The notes under the pieces were generated by a model. The model worked only from the letters and a program-made list of their open reading frames with translations. It was not told where the DNA came from and made no database searches. Positions 39,604 to 50,612 of a stretch of DNA of 64,000 bases are shown here, piece by piece. A program made the position numbers and the translations under genes. Source of the stretch: Flavobacteriaceae bacterium (GTDB taxonomy: Bacteria > Bacteroidota > Bacteroidia > Flavobacteriales > Flavobacteriaceae); the NCBI GenBank assembly GCA_029243165.1, contig JAQWSN010000005.1, positions 1 to 64,000 on the forward strand. The letters are read 5' to 3'. Positions within the stretch are counted from its first letter, which is position 1; each line of letters begins with the position of its first letter.

Positions 39604-39963
39604 TTAAAATTTTAATCCCCCTTCACGAGCACCATCGGCAAGGGCTTTGACGCGACCATGGTACAAATAACCTCCTCGGTCAAATTTAACTTCAGAAACA
39701 CCCGCAGTTGTTGCTAACTCACCAATTCGCTTCCCAACACTGGTGGCGATTTCAGTTTTAGTAGTCAATTTAGCCTCTGCGATTTCTTTATCTCTCGATG
39801 AAGCTGCTACGATTGTTTTTCCTGTTTGGTCATCTATCAGTTGCGCATAAATTTCTTTATTGCTTCTGTAAACCGACATTCTAGGTGTGGTTGATGTTCC
39901 ACTGACGATCCTACGAATACGTTTACGAATTCTGTTTCTACGATCTAATTTTGTTAAACCCAT
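39604..39963 (-). CDS. rplR: Ribosomal protein L18 (uL18)
   Basis: A 119-residue 5S rRNA-binding protein. It has a basic N-terminus ([20 protein letters not shown]), [20 protein letters not shown] and the C-terminal [20 protein letters not shown]. Length is standard. It lies six bases upstream of rpsE. Confidence 0.97.
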   Translation of the reverse strand: MGLTKLDRRNRIRKRIRRIVSGTSTTPRMSVYRSNKEIYAQLIDDQTGKTIVAASSRDKEIAEAKLTTKTEIATSVGKRIGELATTAGVSEVKFDRGGYLYHGRVKALADGAREGGLKF

Positions 39964-39972
39964 AATAATTTG

Positions 39973-40515
39973 TTATGCTGATTTACCTGCTTTTCTTCTA
40001 ATTTGTTCTCCTACAAACTTAATCCCCTTCCCTTTGTAAGGTTCTGGTTTTCTGAATGAACGGATTTTTGCTGCCACAAAACCAACCAATTGCTTGTCAT
40101 GCGACGTGAGCTTTACGATGGGGTTTTTTCCCTTTTCTGATACAGTTTCGATTTTGATCTCTGGGGCGATATCAAGCAATATGTTATGTGAAAAACCGAG
40201 AGCTAAGTCTAACTTTTGCCCTTGATTACTGGCTCGGTATCCTACTCCAACCAATTCGAGTTCTTTAGTAAAACCATTACTTACCCCTTCAATCATATTT
40301 GCAATTAGGGCTCGGTACAAACCGTGTTTGGATTTTACTGATTTCTTTTCAGAAGATCTTAAAATTGTGATAATGTTGTCATCGATCTTGATTTCAACTT
40401 CACTATATTCTTGAGTCAATTCACCTAATTTCCCTTTCACGTGAATTTGTGTGGGTTGGATGTCTACAGTGACTCCTTCTGGGATGGTGATTGGATTGTT
40501 TCCTATTCTTGACAT
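39973..40515 (-). CDS. rplF: Ribosomal protein L6 (uL6)
   Basis: A 180-residue large-subunit protein near the factor-binding centre. It starts SRIGNNPITIPEGVTVDI, has the duplicated L6 fold and ends with the signature PEPYKGKGIKFVGEQIRRK. Length is standard. Confidence 0.97.
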   Translation of the reverse strand: MSRIGNNPITIPEGVTVDIQPTQIHVKGKLGELTQEYSEVEIKIDDNIITILRSSEKKSVKSKHGLYRALIANMIEGVSNGFTKELELVGVGYRASNQGQKLDLALGFSHNILLDIAPEIKIETVSEKGKNPIVKLTSHDKQLVGFVAAKIRSFRKPEPYKGKGIKFVGEQIRRKAGKSA

Positions 40516-40532
40516 TGTTAATACTGTTTATG

Positions 40533-40934
40533 TTAGTATACGTAACAAATTAATTCTCCGCCAACATTTTCTTTGGCTGCCTGCTTTCCAGTCATTACTC
40601 CATGAGAAGTAGAGACAATGGATATTCCCAATCCATTGAGGATACGAGGAAGACTGTCTGAACCTGAATACTTTCGTAAACCTGGAGTACTGATTCTTTG
40701 TATTTTTTTAATAACAGGCTCTTTCGTTAGCTTGTCGTACTTAAGGGCAATTTTAATGTTGCCTTGATTGTTTGCTGTATCTTCAAATTTATAACTGAGA
40801 ATATAGCCTTGGTCAAAAAGAATTTTAGTGATTTCTCTTTTTGTATTGGATGCTGGAATATCTACAACACGATGACCTGCGCGGTTGGCGTTTCGAATTC
40901 GTGTTAGAAAATCTGCAATTGGATCTGTAAACAT
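40533..40934 (-). CDS. rpsH: Ribosomal protein S8 (uS8)
   Basis: A 133-residue primary 16S rRNA binder. It starts FTDPIADFLTRIRNANRAGH and ends with the signature STSHGVMTGKQAAKENVGGE. In other bacteria S8 represses the spc operon; no such site was identified here. Confidence 0.97.
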   Translation of the reverse strand: MFTDPIADFLTRIRNANRAGHRVVDIPASNTKREITKILFDQGYILSYKFEDTANNQGNIKIALKYDKLTKEPVIKKIQRISTPGLRKYSGSDSLPRILNGLGISIVSTSHGVMTGKQAAKENVGGELICYVY

Positions 40935-40951
40935 AATTTTATTTCTTTAAG

Positions 40952-41221
40952 TTACCAGCTGGCTTTAGTTACACCGGGAATAAGACCTTTGTTAGCCATT
41001 TCTCGGAATGTTACACGAGAAATTCCAAACTGACGCATATATCCTTTGGGTCTTCCTGTTAATTTACATCTATTGTGCATACGAATAGGAGATGCATTTC
41101 GAGGGAGTTTTTGGAGTGCTTCATAGTCTCCAGCTTCCTTAAGTGCTTTTCTTTTCTCAGCGTATTTGGCAACTGTTTTGGCACGTTTAACCTCACGTGC
41201 TTTCATAGATTCTTTAGCCAT
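40952..41221 (-). CDS. rpsN: Ribosomal protein S14 (uS14, zinc-free form)
   Basis: An 89-residue S14 of the long form without the CxxC zinc motifs. It has [20 protein letters not shown], then [20 protein letters not shown] and ends TKASW. The start codon sits one base after the rplE stop on this strand, so the two genes are tightly coupled. Confidence 0.97.
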   Translation of the reverse strand: MAKESMKAREVKRAKTVAKYAEKRKALKEAGDYEALQKLPRNASPIRMHNRCKLTGRPKGYMRQFGISRVTFREMANKGLIPGVTKASW

Positions 41222-41222
41222 A

Positions 41223-41774
41223 TTAGTTCTTTTTAAAAGGGATTCCTAGTTCGGTTAATAATGATTTTGCTTCCTGATCGGTATGAGCCGTGGTAACAAA
41301 AGTAATGTCCATTCCATTGATTCGATTTACTTTATCGATGTCAATTTCTGGAAAAATAATTTGCTCCGTAATTCCAAGTGTGTAATTTCCTCTACCATCA
41401 AAACCGGTAGCTTTTACACCCTGAAAATCACGCACACGGGGTAGCGCTGTAGTGACCAAACGATCTAAAAATTCGTACATACGTTCTGCACGCAGGGTAA
41501 CTTTAGCACCAATGGGCATTCCTTTTCTGAGTTTGAAGGTTGCAACATCCTTTTTGGATAGAGTTGAAATAGCCTTCTGACCTGTGATCATGGTTAACTC
41601 ATCCACAGCGTGGTCAATTAATTTTTTATCTGCTACGGCAGCACCTACACCTCTACTGAGAACAATTTTCTCCAGTCTAGGCACTTGCATAACACTTTTA
41701 TAACTAAACGTTTCTTTCAAATTGTTGACGATACGTTCGTTGTATTCTTTTTTAAGTCTTGGTGTGTAACTCAT
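41223..41774 (-). CDS. rplE: Ribosomal protein L5 (uL5)
   Basis: A 183-residue 5S rRNA-binding protein of the central protuberance. It has the family segments [57 protein letters not shown] and [13 protein letters not shown]. Length is standard. It is spaced two bases from rplX. Confidence 0.97.
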   Translation of the reverse strand: MSYTPRLKKEYNERIVNNLKETFSYKSVMQVPRLEKIVLSRGVGAAVADKKLIDHAVDELTMITGQKAISTLSKKDVATFKLRKGMPIGAKVTLRAERMYEFLDRLVTTALPRVRDFQGVKATGFDGRGNYTLGITEQIIFPEIDIDKVNRINGMDITFVTTAHTDQEAKSLLTELGIPFKKN

Positions 41775-41776
41775 GA

Positions 41777-42091
41777 TTAAATGACTTCATCGGTTTTTTT
41801 AGAGAAGCGTACTTTGTTTTCATCCTCCATTCGATATCCTACTCGTGTTGTGTTACCATCAGAAGTAAGGAGTGATAAATTGGAAATATGAATGGGTGCT
41901 TCTTTTTCTGTAATTCCGCCTTGTGGGTTTTGTGCGCTTGGTTTGTTGTGTTTTTTAACCAAATTTACGCCTTCCACTATGGCTTTGTTCGTTTCACGAG
42001 AAACACTCAAAACATTACCTTCTGTACCTTTATGTGATCCAGTAATGACGCGAACGTTGTCTCCTTTTTTTATTTTAATTTTTGTGGCCAT
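41777..42091 (-). CDS. rplX: Ribosomal protein L24 (uL24)
   Basis: A 104-residue assembly-initiator protein. Its KOW motif is near the N-terminus ([20 protein letters not shown]), followed by [20 protein letters not shown] and [16 protein letters not shown]. Length is standard. Confidence 0.97.
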   Translation of the reverse strand: MATKIKIKKGDNVRVITGSHKGTEGNVLSVSRETNKAIVEGVNLVKKHNKPSAQNPQGGITEKEAPIHISNLSLLTSDGNTTRVGYRMEDENKVRFSKKTDEVI

Positions 42092-42101
42092 ATCTAAATT
42101 T

Positions 42102-42470
42102 TTATAACACTTCAGGTGCTAGTGAAACGATTTTCATAAACTGTTTGTCTCGCAACTCTCTTGCAACGGGTCCAAATACACGAGTACCTCGCATTTCTCC
42201 TGTAGGGTTAAGAAGAACACAAGCGTTTTCATCAAATCGGATGTAAGATCCATCAGGTCTTCTGATTTCTTTACGTGTTCTTACCACTACAGCGGTCGAC
42301 ACTTGTCCTTTTTTGACAGTACCAGCAGGCGAAGCTTCTTTTACCGTAACAACTATTTTATCACCTATGGAAGCGTAACGTCTTTTCGTACCTCCCAATA
42401 CGCGAATGGTAAGCACTTCTTTGGCGCCCGTATTATCCGCTACTTTTAGTCTTGATTCTTGTTGTACCAT
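42102..42470 (-). CDS. rplN: Ribosomal protein L14 (uL14)
   Basis: A 122-residue large-subunit protein. It starts [19 protein letters not shown] and has [20 protein letters not shown], the signature [20 protein letters not shown] and the ending [11 protein letters not shown]. Its start lies one base after the rpsQ stop. Confidence 0.98.
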   Translation of the reverse strand: MVQQESRLKVADNTGAKEVLTIRVLGGTKRRYASIGDKIVVTVKEASPAGTVKKGQVSTAVVVRTRKEIRRPDGSYIRFDENACVLLNPTGEMRGTRVFGPVARELRDKQFMKIVSLAPEVL

Positions 42471-42471
42471 T

Positions 42472-42729
42472 TTACTTCGCTCTTTCGATTATTTCAACCA
42501 TGCGCCAGCACTTGGACTTACTCATTGGTCGTGTTTCCATGATCTTTACTGTATCCCCAATATTGCAATCGTTTTTTTCGTCATGAGCCACATATTTCTT
42601 GGTTTTCAAAACGAATTTTCCATACATCGGGTGTTTTACGCGTTTGACCTCAGAGACAACAATGGATTTTTCCATTTTGTTACTGGTCACTACTCCTACA
42701 CGTTCTTTTCTTAAGTTTCTTGTTTCCAT
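42472..42729 (-). CDS. rpsQ: Ribosomal protein S17 (uS17)
   Basis: An 85-residue OB-fold protein. It starts [19 protein letters not shown] and has [20 protein letters not shown] and the signature [19 protein letters not shown]. Length is standard. Confidence 0.97.
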   Translation of the reverse strand: METRNLRKERVGVVTSNKMEKSIVVSEVKRVKHPMYGKFVLKTKKYVAHDEKNDCNIGDTVKIMETRPMSKSKCWRMVEIIERAK

Positions 42730-42733
42730 GTGC

Positions 42734-42922
42734 TTATGCTTCTTGATTGCTTAGGGCTGTTTTAAGTCTTGCGATTACCCGGCGTGCAGATCGAATTTGT
42801 AACGGATTTTCCAAAGGAGAAATGGCATGCGTCATTTTCAACTCCTCAAGTTGCTTTTGGAGTTCGCCCAATTTGTCTTGAAGATCTTCTTTAGAAAGCT
42901 TATTTATTTCTGTTTGTTTCAT
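42734..42922 (-). CDS. rpmC: Ribosomal protein L29 (uL29)
   Basis: A 62-residue two-helix protein at the nascent-chain exit. It starts [19 protein letters not shown] and has the conserved centre [17 protein letters not shown]. It lies between rplP and rpsQ, as expected. Confidence 0.96.
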   Translation of the reverse strand: MKQTEINKLSKEDLQDKLGELQKQLEELKMTHAISPLENPLQIRSARRVIARLKTALSNQEA

Positions 42923-42931
42923 AGTTATTAC

Positions 42932-43351
42932 TTATGCTTCGTAATCACGAGCGACAACAAATTTTGTTTTAACTGGAAGTTTTTGGGCCGCTAGACGAAG
43001 TGCTTCTTTAGCAATATCGTGAGGAACACCTGCAACTTCAAACATGATTCTTCCGGCTTTGGTTACAGCCACAAAATATTCGGGTGCACCTTTTCCTTTA
43101 CCCATACGTACTTCTAAGGGCTTTTTGGTGATTGGCTTGTCTGGAAATATTTTAATCCACAACTGACCTTCTCTTTTCATATATCGAGTAGCAGCAATAC
43201 GTGCAGCTTCGATTTGTCTTGAAGTAATGAATACTGAGTCTAATGCTTTGATCCCAAACATTCCATTTGAAAGTTGATGCCCTCGCTGAGAGAGACCCTT
43301 CATTCGCCCTTTTTGAGCTTTACGGAATTTTGTCTTTTTTGGTTGTAACAT
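42932..43351 (-). CDS. rplP: Ribosomal protein L16 (uL16)
   Basis: A 139-residue protein near the A-site tRNA elbow. It starts [19 protein letters not shown] and contains [40 protein letters not shown] and [20 protein letters not shown]. Length is standard. The R residue of the hydroxylation site region is present. Confidence 0.97.
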   Translation of the reverse strand: MLQPKKTKFRKAQKGRMKGLSQRGHQLSNGMFGIKALDSVFITSRQIEAARIAATRYMKREGQLWIKIFPDKPITKKPLEVRMGKGKGAPEYFVAVTKAGRIMFEVAGVPHDIAKEALRLAAQKLPVKTKFVVARDYEA

Positions 43352-43372
43352 GATTTCTTATTCCTATTAATA

Positions 43373-44095
43373 TTATTTACGAAGACGTTGACGGTTGTTT
43401 CCTTTTCCAGAATTTCCTCCGCCTTGACCCGATTTTTTAGACATTCCTACTAGTGGTGAAAGTTCACGTTTGCCATAAACTTCTCCTTTCATAATCCAAA
43501 CTTTAATTCCTAATCTTCCGTAAGTCGTGTGCGCCTCAACCAAAGCATAATCAATATCTGCTCTAAATGTTGAAAGTGGAATTCGTCCTTCTTTGTACGA
43601 TTCTGATCGTGCCATTTCTGCGCCGTTCAATCGACCAGAAATTTGAACTTTAATTCCTTCGGCATTCATACGAATTGCAGCAGCGATAGCCATTTTAATG
43701 GCACGACGGTAAGAAATTCTACTTTCAATCTGACGTGCAATACTTGCTCCTACTAACTGTGCATCCAGCTCAGGTCTTTTAATTTCGAAGATATTGATCT
43801 GGATTTCTTTCCCTGTGATTTTACGAAGCTCTTCTTTAAGCTTATCTACTTCTTGCCCGGCTTTACCAATAATGATACCTGGACGAGCAGTTGTGATCGT
43901 AATTGTAATGATTTTAAGAGTTCGTTCAATAATTACATTAGATACACTTGCTTTAGACAAACGTGCATGTATGTATTTACGAATTTTATCATCTTCAGCG
44001 ATTTTATCACCGTAATCTCTTCCTCCGTACCAGTTAGAGTCCCATCCTCTGATAATACCTAAACGGTTTCCAATAGGGTTTGTTTTTTGTCCCAT
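43373..44095 (-). CDS. rpsC: Ribosomal protein S3 (uS3)
   Basis: A 240-residue small-subunit protein at the mRNA entry channel. It starts [20 protein letters not shown]. The KH domain has the GxxG loop in [20 protein letters not shown]. The C-terminal domain includes [13 protein letters not shown] and [20 protein letters not shown] Gly- and Ser-rich basic tail (about 25 residues) ends the protein, a mild extension compared with E. coli. Confidence 0.97.
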   Translation of the reverse strand: MGQKTNPIGNRLGIIRGWDSNWYGGRDYGDKIAEDDKIRKYIHARLSKASVSNVIIERTLKIITITITTARPGIIIGKAGQEVDKLKEELRKITGKEIQINIFEIKRPELDAQLVGASIARQIESRISYRRAIKMAIAAAIRMNAEGIKVQISGRLNGAEMARSESYKEGRIPLSTFRADIDYALVEAHTTYGRLGIKVWIMKGEVYGKRELSPLVGMSKKSGQGGGNSGKGNNRQRLRK

Positions 44096-44096
44096 A

Positions 44097-44501
44097 TTAT
44101 GCTTCTATCGTGTTTGAACCCAAAACCACTGTTACATGATTTGAGCGTTTTCTAATTCTGTGAGCTCTTCCTTGAGGAGCAGGGCGTAATCTCTTTAGCA
44201 TACTTCCGCCGTCCACTCGGATTTCGGAAATAAATAGCGCTGCTTTTTCAATGTCTTCAGATTCGTTTTTAGATTGCCAATTTGCAATTGCTGATAGCAC
44301 TAACTTCTCTAAACGTCGAGAGGCTTCTTTCGGGCTAAATTTCAGAATGGCTAAAGCTTTGTCAATTGATTCACCTCGAACTTGATCTGCCACCAAACGC
44401 ATTTTACGCGGCGATGTAGGGCAGTTGTTAAGTTTGGCAAAAGCCAATGTTTTTTTGGCTTCTTTAAGCGCTTGTGCGGATTTTCTTTTACGATTTCCCA
44501 T
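44097..44501 (-). CDS. rplV: Ribosomal protein L22 (uL22)
   Basis: A 134-residue exit-tunnel protein. It has [20 protein letters not shown], then [14 protein letters not shown] and the hairpin [20 protein letters not shown]. It has about 20 residues at the N-terminus before the core domain ([19 protein letters not shown]), longer than in E. coli. Confidence 0.97.
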   Translation of the reverse strand: MGNRKRKSAQALKEAKKTLAFAKLNNCPTSPRKMRLVADQVRGESIDKALAILKFSPKEASRRLEKLVLSAIANWQSKNESEDIEKAALFISEIRVDGGSMLKRLRPAPQGRAHRIRKRSNHVTVVLGSNTIEA

Positions 44502-44509
44502 GAGTACTT

Positions 44510-44788
44510 TTATTTTTTGCCTTTATTTTTAGCTCCCGCATGACCGCGAAAGTTTCGGGTTAAAGAAAATTCACCCAGCTTGTGACCTACCATATTTTCT
44601 GTAATGTAAACAGGAACAAAAGTTTTTCCGTTGTGTACACCGATGGTCTGACCAACAAAATCAGGAGTGATCAACGAGGCACGAGACCAGGTTTTGATTA
44701 CTGATTTTTTATTTTCTTCTAAATTTTTCATCACTTTCTTTTCAAGACTGTGATGCACAAAGGGTCCTTTTTTTAATGAACGAGCCAT
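44510..44788 (-). CDS. rpsS: Ribosomal protein S19 (uS19)
   Basis: A 92-residue small-subunit head protein. It starts [19 protein letters not shown] and has the signature [20 protein letters not shown], then [20 protein letters not shown] and [15 protein letters not shown]. Length is standard. Confidence 0.98.
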   Translation of the reverse strand: MARSLKKGPFVHHSLEKKVMKNLEENKKSVIKTWSRASLITPDFVGQTIGVHNGKTFVPVYITENMVGHKLGEFSLTRNFRGHAGAKNKGKK

Positions 44789-44794
44789 GCTAAA

Positions 44795-45619
44795 TTATTT
44801 TTTTCTACGTTCGATGATGAACTTATTACTAGATTTCGTTTTGGAACGGGTACGGAATCCTTTTGCAGGAATACCGTTTCGTGATCTTGGATGACCTCCA
44901 GAAGCACGTCCTTCACCACCACCCATTGGGTGATCCACAGGGTTCATGGCTACCGGTCTTGTTCTTGGTCTTCTTCCTAACCATCTTGAACGTCCTGCTT
45001 TACCAGAAACTAGTAACTGATGGTCTGAATTGGATACAACACCAATGGAAGCCATACAAGTAACTAAAACAAGTCGGGTTTCACCAGAAGGCATTTTGAC
45101 TGTAGCGAACCTACCGTCTCTTGCCATCAGTTGTGCAAAAGCACCAGCACTTCGAGCAATCACAGCGCCTCTTCCAGGAACAAGTTCAATACAAGAAATA
45201 ATAGTACCTAAGGGAATTTCTGAAAGTAAAAGAGCATTTCCTACTTCTGGGGCAACACCTTGTCCAGAACTAATTTTTTGTCCCACTTTCAAACCACTTT
45301 GGGCAATGATGTAACGCTTTTCCCCATCAGTGTATTCTACTAATGCGATGAATGCTGATCGGTTAGGATCGTACTCAATACTTTTCACCTCAGCTTCAAC
45401 TCCAAATTTATTTCGCTTGAAATCGATAATGCGGTAACGTTTTTTATGACCACCACCAATGTGACGTGCAGTCATTTTACCTTTATTATTTCTCCCCCCT
45501 GTTCTTTTCTTGGGAGCCAACAAACTCTTTTCTGGTTTATCTGTAGTAAGGGTGTCGAATCCATTTACTACTCTAAATCGTTGCGCTGGGGTTATCGGTT
45601 TTAATTTTCTTACTGACAT
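44795..45619 (-). CDS. rplB: Ribosomal protein L2 (uL2)
   Basis: A 274-residue core protein of the peptidyl-transferase centre. It has [40 protein letters not shown] and the signature [20 protein letters not shown] with its key histidine. Length is standard. Confidence 0.98.
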   Translation of the reverse strand: MSVRKLKPITPAQRFRVVNGFDTLTTDKPEKSLLAPKKRTGGRNNKGKMTARHIGGGHKKRYRIIDFKRNKFGVEAEVKSIEYDPNRSAFIALVEYTDGEKRYIIAQSGLKVGQKISSGQGVAPEVGNALLLSEIPLGTIISCIELVPGRGAVIARSAGAFAQLMARDGRFATVKMPSGETRLVLVTCMASIGVVSNSDHQLLVSGKAGRSRWLGRRPRTRPVAMNPVDHPMGGGEGRASGGHPRSRNGIPAKGFRTRSKTKSSNKFIIERRKK

Positions 45620-45628
45620 CTGGCGCTA

Positions 45629-45919
45629 TTATAAATTACTGTAAAAATCTATGGCATCACCTTCAGCAACCTGCACTATGGCTTTTTTGGTTGCATTGGT
45701 TTTACCTTTTTGAATACCGGTCTTGGTGTAACGCATCTTACGAACGGGTCCACTGTTAAGTGTACGAACTTTTTCTACATTAACACCGTATGCAGCTTCA
45801 ACTGCTTTCTTAATTTCAACTTTGTTAGCCTTTGGGTGCACCAAAAAAGTATATCGATTGTGAAGCTCACTTCCTAAAGTGGCTTTCTCTGTGATGATAG
45901 GTTTTATTAATACACTCAT
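45629..45919 (-). CDS. rplW: Ribosomal protein L23 (uL23)
   Basis: A 96-residue exit-site protein that docks SRP and trigger factor. It starts SVLIKPIITEKATL and continues YTFLVHPKANKVEIKKAVEA and YGVNVEKVRTLNSGPVRKMR. Length is standard. Confidence 0.97.
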   Translation of the reverse strand: MSVLIKPIITEKATLGSELHNRYTFLVHPKANKVEIKKAVEAAYGVNVEKVRTLNSGPVRKMRYTKTGIQKGKTNATKKAIVQVAEGDAIDFYSNL

Positions 45920-45921
45920 TA

Positions 45922-46551
45922 TTATCTGTTCAAAATTGATTCAAGTCCTGCAATAGCACCCTCACAAAAAACCAAACTGTTAGCGTTTGAAATGTTGTAA
46001 GTGTTTAATTCTGAGTTGATTACAACTTTAGAATTTTTTAAATTACGAGACGACAAATATACATTTTTATTCAAATCAGCCAACACCAAGACGCTTTTTT
46101 TGTCAGCAAGCCCAAGGGCTGCAAGCATTTGGAGGTAATTTTTTGTTTTGGGAGCATCCCACTTAATGTCTTCCAAAACGACTATTGATTTTTGTTTTGC
46201 TTTGATGCTCAATGCCGATTTTCTAGCGAGACGTTTTACCTTTTTATTTACTTTTTGGCTGTAATCTCTTGGGGTAGGTCCAAATACACGACCTCCTCCT
46301 TTAAACAATGGGTTTTTAATACTACCTGCACGTGCTGTTCCAGTACCCTTTTGTTTTTTAATCTTTCGAGTACTTCCAACGATTTCAGCTCGTTCTTTGG
46401 ATTTGTGTGTTCCCTGACGCTTGTTCGCTAAATGTTGTTTTACATCTAAATAAATTGCATGATCGTTTGGCTCAATACCAAAAACCGACTTATCTAGTTT
46501 AACCTTTCTTCCGGTTTCTTTTCCTTCTATGTTGAGTACGTTTACTTCCAT
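45922..46551 (-). CDS. rplD: Ribosomal protein L4 (uL4)
   Basis: A 209-residue exit-tunnel protein. It starts [19 protein letters not shown] and has the tunnel loop [19 protein letters not shown] and [20 protein letters not shown]. The ATG at 46549-46551 shares its first base with the last base of the rplC stop (TAATG), a classic coupling arrangement. A longer in-frame reading from 46596 would run into rplC and is not homologous, so it is rejected. Confidence 0.97.
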   Translation of the reverse strand: MEVNVLNIEGKETGRKVKLDKSVFGIEPNDHAIYLDVKQHLANKRQGTHKSKERAEIVGSTRKIKKQKGTGTARAGSIKNPLFKGGGRVFGPTPRDYSQKVNKKVKRLARKSALSIKAKQKSIVVLEDIKWDAPKTKNYLQMLAALGLADKKSVLVLADLNKNVYLSSRNLKNSKVVINSELNTYNISNANSLVFCEGAIAGLESILNR

Positions 46552-47168
46552 TATTTCTGAACTGTTACGTATGCGTTTTTGTGACCGGGTACACATCCTT
46601 TAACTACAAGGAGGTTTTTTTCAGGCACGACTTTAATAACTCTGAGGTTTTGAACCTTAACCTTTTCATTTCCCATCTGACCTGCCATACGCATTCCTTT
46701 GAATACTCTTGCAGGATAAGATGCTGCACCAATTGATCCTGGTGCTCTTAAACGGTTATGCTGTCCGTGGGTAGCTTGACCTACACCGCCAAAACCGTGT
46801 CGTTTCACTACTCCTTGAAAACCTTTTCCTTTGGAAGTACCAGATACGTCTACAAATTCACCTTCTTCAAAGTGAGTCACCGTAATGGTATCTCCTAAAT
46901 TTAATTCTTCTTCAAAATTCTGGAATTCGACAAGCTTTCTTTTGGGAGCGGTACCGGCTTTTTTAAAGTGCCCTTGAGCAGCCTTAGTAACTCCTTTTTC
47001 TGCCTTGTCATCGAAACCCAGTTGAAGTGCTTCATACCCGTCAACCTCTTTGGTTCTGACTTGGGTAACCACGCATGGTCCCATCTCTAGAACTGTACAA
47101 GGAATATTCTTCCCGTTTTCGTCAAAGAGACTGGTCATACCGATTTTTTTTCCTATTAACCCAGACAT
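46551..47168 (-). CDS. rplC: Ribosomal protein L3 (uL3)
   Basis: A 205-residue protein reaching the peptidyl-transferase centre. It starts [20 protein letters not shown] and has the signature [17 protein letters not shown], then [20 protein letters not shown] and [20 protein letters not shown]. The stop overlaps the rplD start by one base. Confidence 0.98.
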   Translation of the reverse strand: MSGLIGKKIGMTSLFDENGKNIPCTVLEMGPCVVTQVRTKEVDGYEALQLGFDDKAEKGVTKAAQGHFKKAGTAPKRKLVEFQNFEEELNLGDTITVTHFEEGEFVDVSGTSKGKGFQGVVKRHGFGGVGQATHGQHNRLRAPGSIGAASYPARVFKGMRMAGQMGNEKVKVQNLRVIKVVPEKNLLVVKGCVPGHKNAYVTVQK

Positions 47169-47198
47169 TGTTTTTTATTATTAATTGATTATTTATTA

Positions 47199-47504
47199 TT
47201 ACACTTTGATCTCGACTTCCACTCCACTAGGTAATTCTAGCTTCATTAACGCATCAATCGTTTTTGAAGAAGAACTGTAGATGTCCAACAGACGTTTGTA
47301 GGAACACAATTTGAATTGTTCTCTAGACTTCTTGTTAACGTGGGGAGAACGCAACACAGTGAAAATTTTCTTGTGAGTAGGTAAGGGAATGGGTCCCGTT
47401 ACTACAGCACCTGTAGTTTTAACTGTCTTGACGATCTTATCTGCCGATTTATCAACTAAGTTGTGATCGTATGATTTTAATTTGATTCTAATTTTTTGGC
47501 TCAT
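47199..47504 (-). CDS. rpsJ: Ribosomal protein S10 (uS10)
   Basis: A 101-residue protein. It starts [20 protein letters not shown] and has [20 protein letters not shown] and the ending [11 protein letters not shown]. The start at 47504 is chosen because the family begins here. An upstream ATG at 47549 would overlap the end of fusA and add unrelated residues. It lies 10 bp behind fusA. Confidence 0.98.
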   Translation of the reverse strand: MSQKIRIKLKSYDHNLVDKSADKIVKTVKTTGAVVTGPIPLPTHKKIFTVLRSPHVNKKSREQFKLCSYKRLLDIYSSSSKTIDALMKLELPSGVEVEIKV

Positions 47505-47514
47505 GCGATTGTAT

Positions 47515-49641
47515 TTATGCTTTTTTACCGTTAACCTCTGCAATGACACTTTCAGATATGTTAGAAGGTGTTTCTGCGTAATGTGAAAATTCCATTGTAG
47601 ATGTCGCTCTTCCTGAAGATAAAGTTCTTAACGATGTTACGTAACCAAACATTTCAGAAAGGGGAACTTCCGCTTTTACAACTTTAGATCCGGCACGGTC
47701 GTCCATAGAATTTACTTGACCTCGTCGACGATTCAAATCCCCAACGATATCTCCCATATTTTCCTCAGGGGTCAATACCTCCAATTTCATTATGGGTTCC
47801 ATAATTACAGCCTTTGCTGCTTTAGCAGATTCTTTAAATCCAAGCTTAGCTGCTAATTCAAAGGACAATGAATCGGAATCTACTGGGTGGAATGAACCAT
47901 CCTTTAGTGTGATCTTCATCGCGTCAAGTTCAAATCCAGCTAGGGGACCATTTTTCATTGACTCTTTAAATCCTTTTTCAACGGAAGGGATGTATTCTTT
48001 AGGAATGTTTCCTCCTTTGATCTCGTTAACAAATTCAAGACCTGTTTTACCCTCTTCTGCAGGCTCGATTTCAAATACAATGTCTGCAAACTTTCCACGA
48101 CCACCCGTCTGTTTTTTGTAAACTTCTCTGTGTTTCGCAGCTGCAGTCAAGGCTTCTTTGTATTCTACCTGAGGCTGTCCTTGATTGACTTCAACCTTAA
48201 ATTCACGACGCAAACGGTCAACAATAATATCTAGGTGAAGCTCTCCCATACCTGAAATAATGGTCTGTCCTGAAGCCTCGTCCGTTTTCACTTGGAATGT
48301 TGGATCTTCCTCCGCAAGTTTTGCCAAAGACATTCCGAGTTTATCCACATCGGCTTTAGTTTTTGGTTCCACGGCAATCCCGATAACAGGATCAGGGAAT
48401 TCCATACTTTCAAGAATGATGGGTGACTTTTCTGCTGAAAGTGTATCACCGGTTTTAATATCTTTAAATCCTACTGCTGCTCCAATATCTCCTGCCTCAA
48501 TGAAATCAATTGAGTTTTGTTTGTTGGAGTGCATTTGATAGATTCTTGAAATACGTTCTTTATTTCCTGAGCGATTGTTTAACACATACGAACCTGCGTC
48601 TAATCTCCCAGAATATGCACGGAAAAATGCCAAACGACCTACAAAGGGATCGGTTGCAATTTTAAATGCCAATGCTGAAAAGGGATCTGTTACTGAAGGT
48701 TGACGTGAAATTTCGTCTCCGCTATCAGGATGTGTTCCTACGATAGCTTCTTTATCTTCAGGTGAAGGCAAATAGCGACATACAGCATCTAACAAGAACT
48801 GAACTCCTTTGTTTTTAAAAGAAGAACCACAAATCATCGGAATGATGCTCATGTCTTGGGTAGCCGCACGTAGTGCTTCGTGAATTTCATCTGGGCTAAT
48901 CGAATCGGGATCTTCAAAGAATTTTTCTAAAAGGTCTTCATCGTATTCAGCAACAGCTTCTATGAGTTCTGCACGGTATTTTTCAACATCCGCTAGCATG
49001 TCCTCAGGAATTGGCACTTCATCAAAAGTAGAACCGTAATTCTCATCGTGCCATACAATAGCTTTGTTGGTTACCAGATCAACGATTCCTCTGAAATCTT
49101 CTTCATCACCAATATTAAGTACAATAGGAACAGCGTTTGACTTAAGCATTTCTCGAACCTGAGTGCTTACATTTAAAAAGTTTGCCCCTTGACGATCCAT
49201 TTTATTTACAAATCCAATACGCGGTACTTTGTAATTGTCTGCAAGTCTCCAGTTGGTTTCTGATTGTGGCTCTACACCATCAACCGCTGAAAATAAAAAA
49301 ACCAATCCATCTAATACACGAAGGGATCGGTTTACTTCTACTGTGAAATCCACGTGACCGGGAGTATCAATAATATTGAAGTGATAGGGTTTCGAATCAG
49401 CGGTGGTTTTTCCTTGGTTTTGTGGAAAATTCCAGGTACAAGTGGTAGCCGCTGAAGTAATCGTAATTCCTCTTTCTTGCTCTTGCTCCATCCAGTCCAT
49501 CGTGGCAGCACCATCGTGAACTTCTCCAATTTTGTGACTTACTCCTGTGTAAAATAGGACGCGTTCAGTAGTCGTTGTTTTTCCAGCATCGATATGCGCT
49601 GCGATACCTATGTTTCTTGTGTATTTTAAATCTCTAGCCAT
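47515..49641 (-). CDS. fusA: Elongation factor G
   Basis: A 708-residue translational GTPase that drives translocation. The G domain has the P-loop [19 protein letters not shown], switch [28 protein letters not shown] and NKMDRQGA. Domains II to V follow, with the C-terminal [14 protein letters not shown] and [18 protein letters not shown]. Length is normal. It sits between rpsG (29 bp upstream) and rpsJ, joining the str and S10 groups. Confidence 0.98.
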   Translation of the reverse strand: MARDLKYTRNIGIAAHIDAGKTTTTERVLFYTGVSHKIGEVHDGAATMDWMEQEQERGITITSAATTCTWNFPQNQGKTTADSKPYHFNIIDTPGHVDFTVEVNRSLRVLDGLVFLFSAVDGVEPQSETNWRLADNYKVPRIGFVNKMDRQGANFLNVSTQVREMLKSNAVPIVLNIGDEEDFRGIVDLVTNKAIVWHDENYGSTFDEVPIPEDMLADVEKYRAELIEAVAEYDEDLLEKFFEDPDSISPDEIHEALRAATQDMSIIPMICGSSFKNKGVQFLLDAVCRYLPSPEDKEAIVGTHPDSGDEISRQPSVTDPFSALAFKIATDPFVGRLAFFRAYSGRLDAGSYVLNNRSGNKERISRIYQMHSNKQNSIDFIEAGDIGAAVGFKDIKTGDTLSAEKSPIILESMEFPDPVIGIAVEPKTKADVDKLGMSLAKLAEEDPTFQVKTDEASGQTIISGMGELHLDIIVDRLRREFKVEVNQGQPQVEYKEALTAAAKHREVYKKQTGGRGKFADIVFEIEPAEEGKTGLEFVNEIKGGNIPKEYIPSVEKGFKESMKNGPLAGFELDAMKITLKDGSFHPVDSDSLSFELAAKLGFKESAKAAKAVIMEPIMKLEVLTPEENMGDIVGDLNRRRGQVNSMDDRAGSKVVKAEVPLSEMFGYVTSLRTLSSGRATSTMEFSHYAETPSNISESVIAEVNGKKA

Positions 49642-49670
49642 GGCTGATTTTCAATGTGCGGTTTTGGTTT

Positions 49671-50147
49671 TTAAAATCTAAAATGTGAAAAGGCTTTATT
49701 TGCTTCCGCCATTTTGTGGGTATCTTGACGTTTTTTCACGGCAGCACCTTCTTCTTTAGCAGCAGCTAAAACCTCATTAGCCAAACGAAGGGCCATTGAT
49801 TTTTCATTACGTTTTCTAGAAAAGCTGATAAGCCACTTCATGGCCAATGATACTTTTCTATCAGGACGAATTTGCATTGGTATTTGAAATGTAGCACCAC
49901 CTACTCTTCGGCTTCGAACCTCAACGTGGGGCATGACATTGGAAAGGGCTTCTTTCCAGATCTCTAATGATGTTTTTTCGTCGTCTTGCTTGCGCTCTTC
50001 AATAATATCTATGGCATTATAGAATATTTTAAAAGCGATGGATTTTTTTCCGTCCCACATTAAGTTATTGACAAAGCGTGTTACTAACTGGTCATTAAAC
50101 TTAGGATCGGGTAAAAGGGGACGTTTTTTTGCTTGTTTTTTTCTCAT
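49671..50147 (-). CDS. rpsG: Ribosomal protein S7 (uS7)
   Basis: A 158-residue primary 16S rRNA binder of the head. It starts [20 protein letters not shown] and has [20 protein letters not shown], then [20 protein letters not shown] and the ending [13 protein letters not shown]. Length is standard. Confidence 0.98.
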   Translation of the reverse strand: MRKKQAKKRPLLPDPKFNDQLVTRFVNNLMWDGKKSIAFKIFYNAIDIIEERKQDDEKTSLEIWKEALSNVMPHVEVRSRRVGGATFQIPMQIRPDRKVSLAMKWLISFSRKRNEKSMALRLANEVLAAAKEEGAAVKKRQDTHKMAEANKAFSHFRF

Positions 50148-50172
50148 GTTTCAGTTGTAAAAGAAATTACCT

Positions 50173-50547
50173 TTATTTTTTGGGTCTTTTGGCACCGTAT
50201 TTTGAGCGTCTTTGTAAACGTCCTTCCACTCCGGCAGTATCCAGCGCACCACGAACAATGTGGTAACGGACCCCCGGCAAATCTTTAACTCTTCCGCCAC
50301 GTACCAATACTATCGAGTGCTCTTGGAGGTTGTGTCCTTCTCCGGGTATGTATGCATTGACTTCCTTTCCGTTAGTCAATCGAACACGCGCTACTTTACG
50401 CATCGCTGAGTTCGGTTTTTTGGGAGTTGTCGTGTAAACACGAGTACAAACTCCACGTCGTTGTGGACACGAATCCAAAGCAGCCGATTTACTCTTCTTG
50501 GTAATCGTAACTCTTCCTTTTCGTACTAATTGTGCAATAGTTGGCAT
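50173..50547 (-). CDS. rpsL: Ribosomal protein S12 (uS12)
   Basis: A 124-residue decoding-centre protein and first gene of the long ribosomal run. It has [20 protein letters not shown] and [21 protein letters not shown]43 and the Lys of RVKDLP are wild type, so no streptomycin-resistance substitution is visible at the classic sites. A consensus promoter lies 34 bp upstream. Confidence 0.98.
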   Translation of the reverse strand: MPTIAQLVRKGRVTITKKSKSAALDSCPQRRGVCTRVYTTTPKKPNSAMRKVARVRLTNGKEVNAYIPGEGHNLQEHSIVLVRGGRVKDLPGVRYHIVRGALDTAGVEGRLQRRSKYGAKRPKK

Positions 50548-50581
50548 AAAATATATCTAATTCCCCATTTTTATGGGCGTG

Positions 50582-50612
50582 CAAATGTAGAATATTTTTT
50601 TGTGGATTCAAA
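50582..50612 (-). promoter_or_regulatory. Consensus promoter of the ribosomal operon
   Basis: On the minus strand TTTG (50609-50612) is followed after 19 bp by TACATTTG (50582-50589). Both boxes match the Bacteroidota vegetative promoter TTG-N19-TAnnTTTG exactly. The predicted start is about 27 bp before the rpsL ATG. It is the best promoter match in the window and suits a highly expressed operon. Confidence 0.85.

Noticed and set aside
46552-46596. Longer N-terminus for L4
   Set aside because: The extra 15 residues overlap rplC and have no homology to L4. The TAATG overlap at 46549-46553 supports the shorter start.
50173-50547. Streptomycin-resistant S12 allele
   Set aside because: K43 and the lysine of RVKDLP are both wild type, and the surrounding loops are normal.
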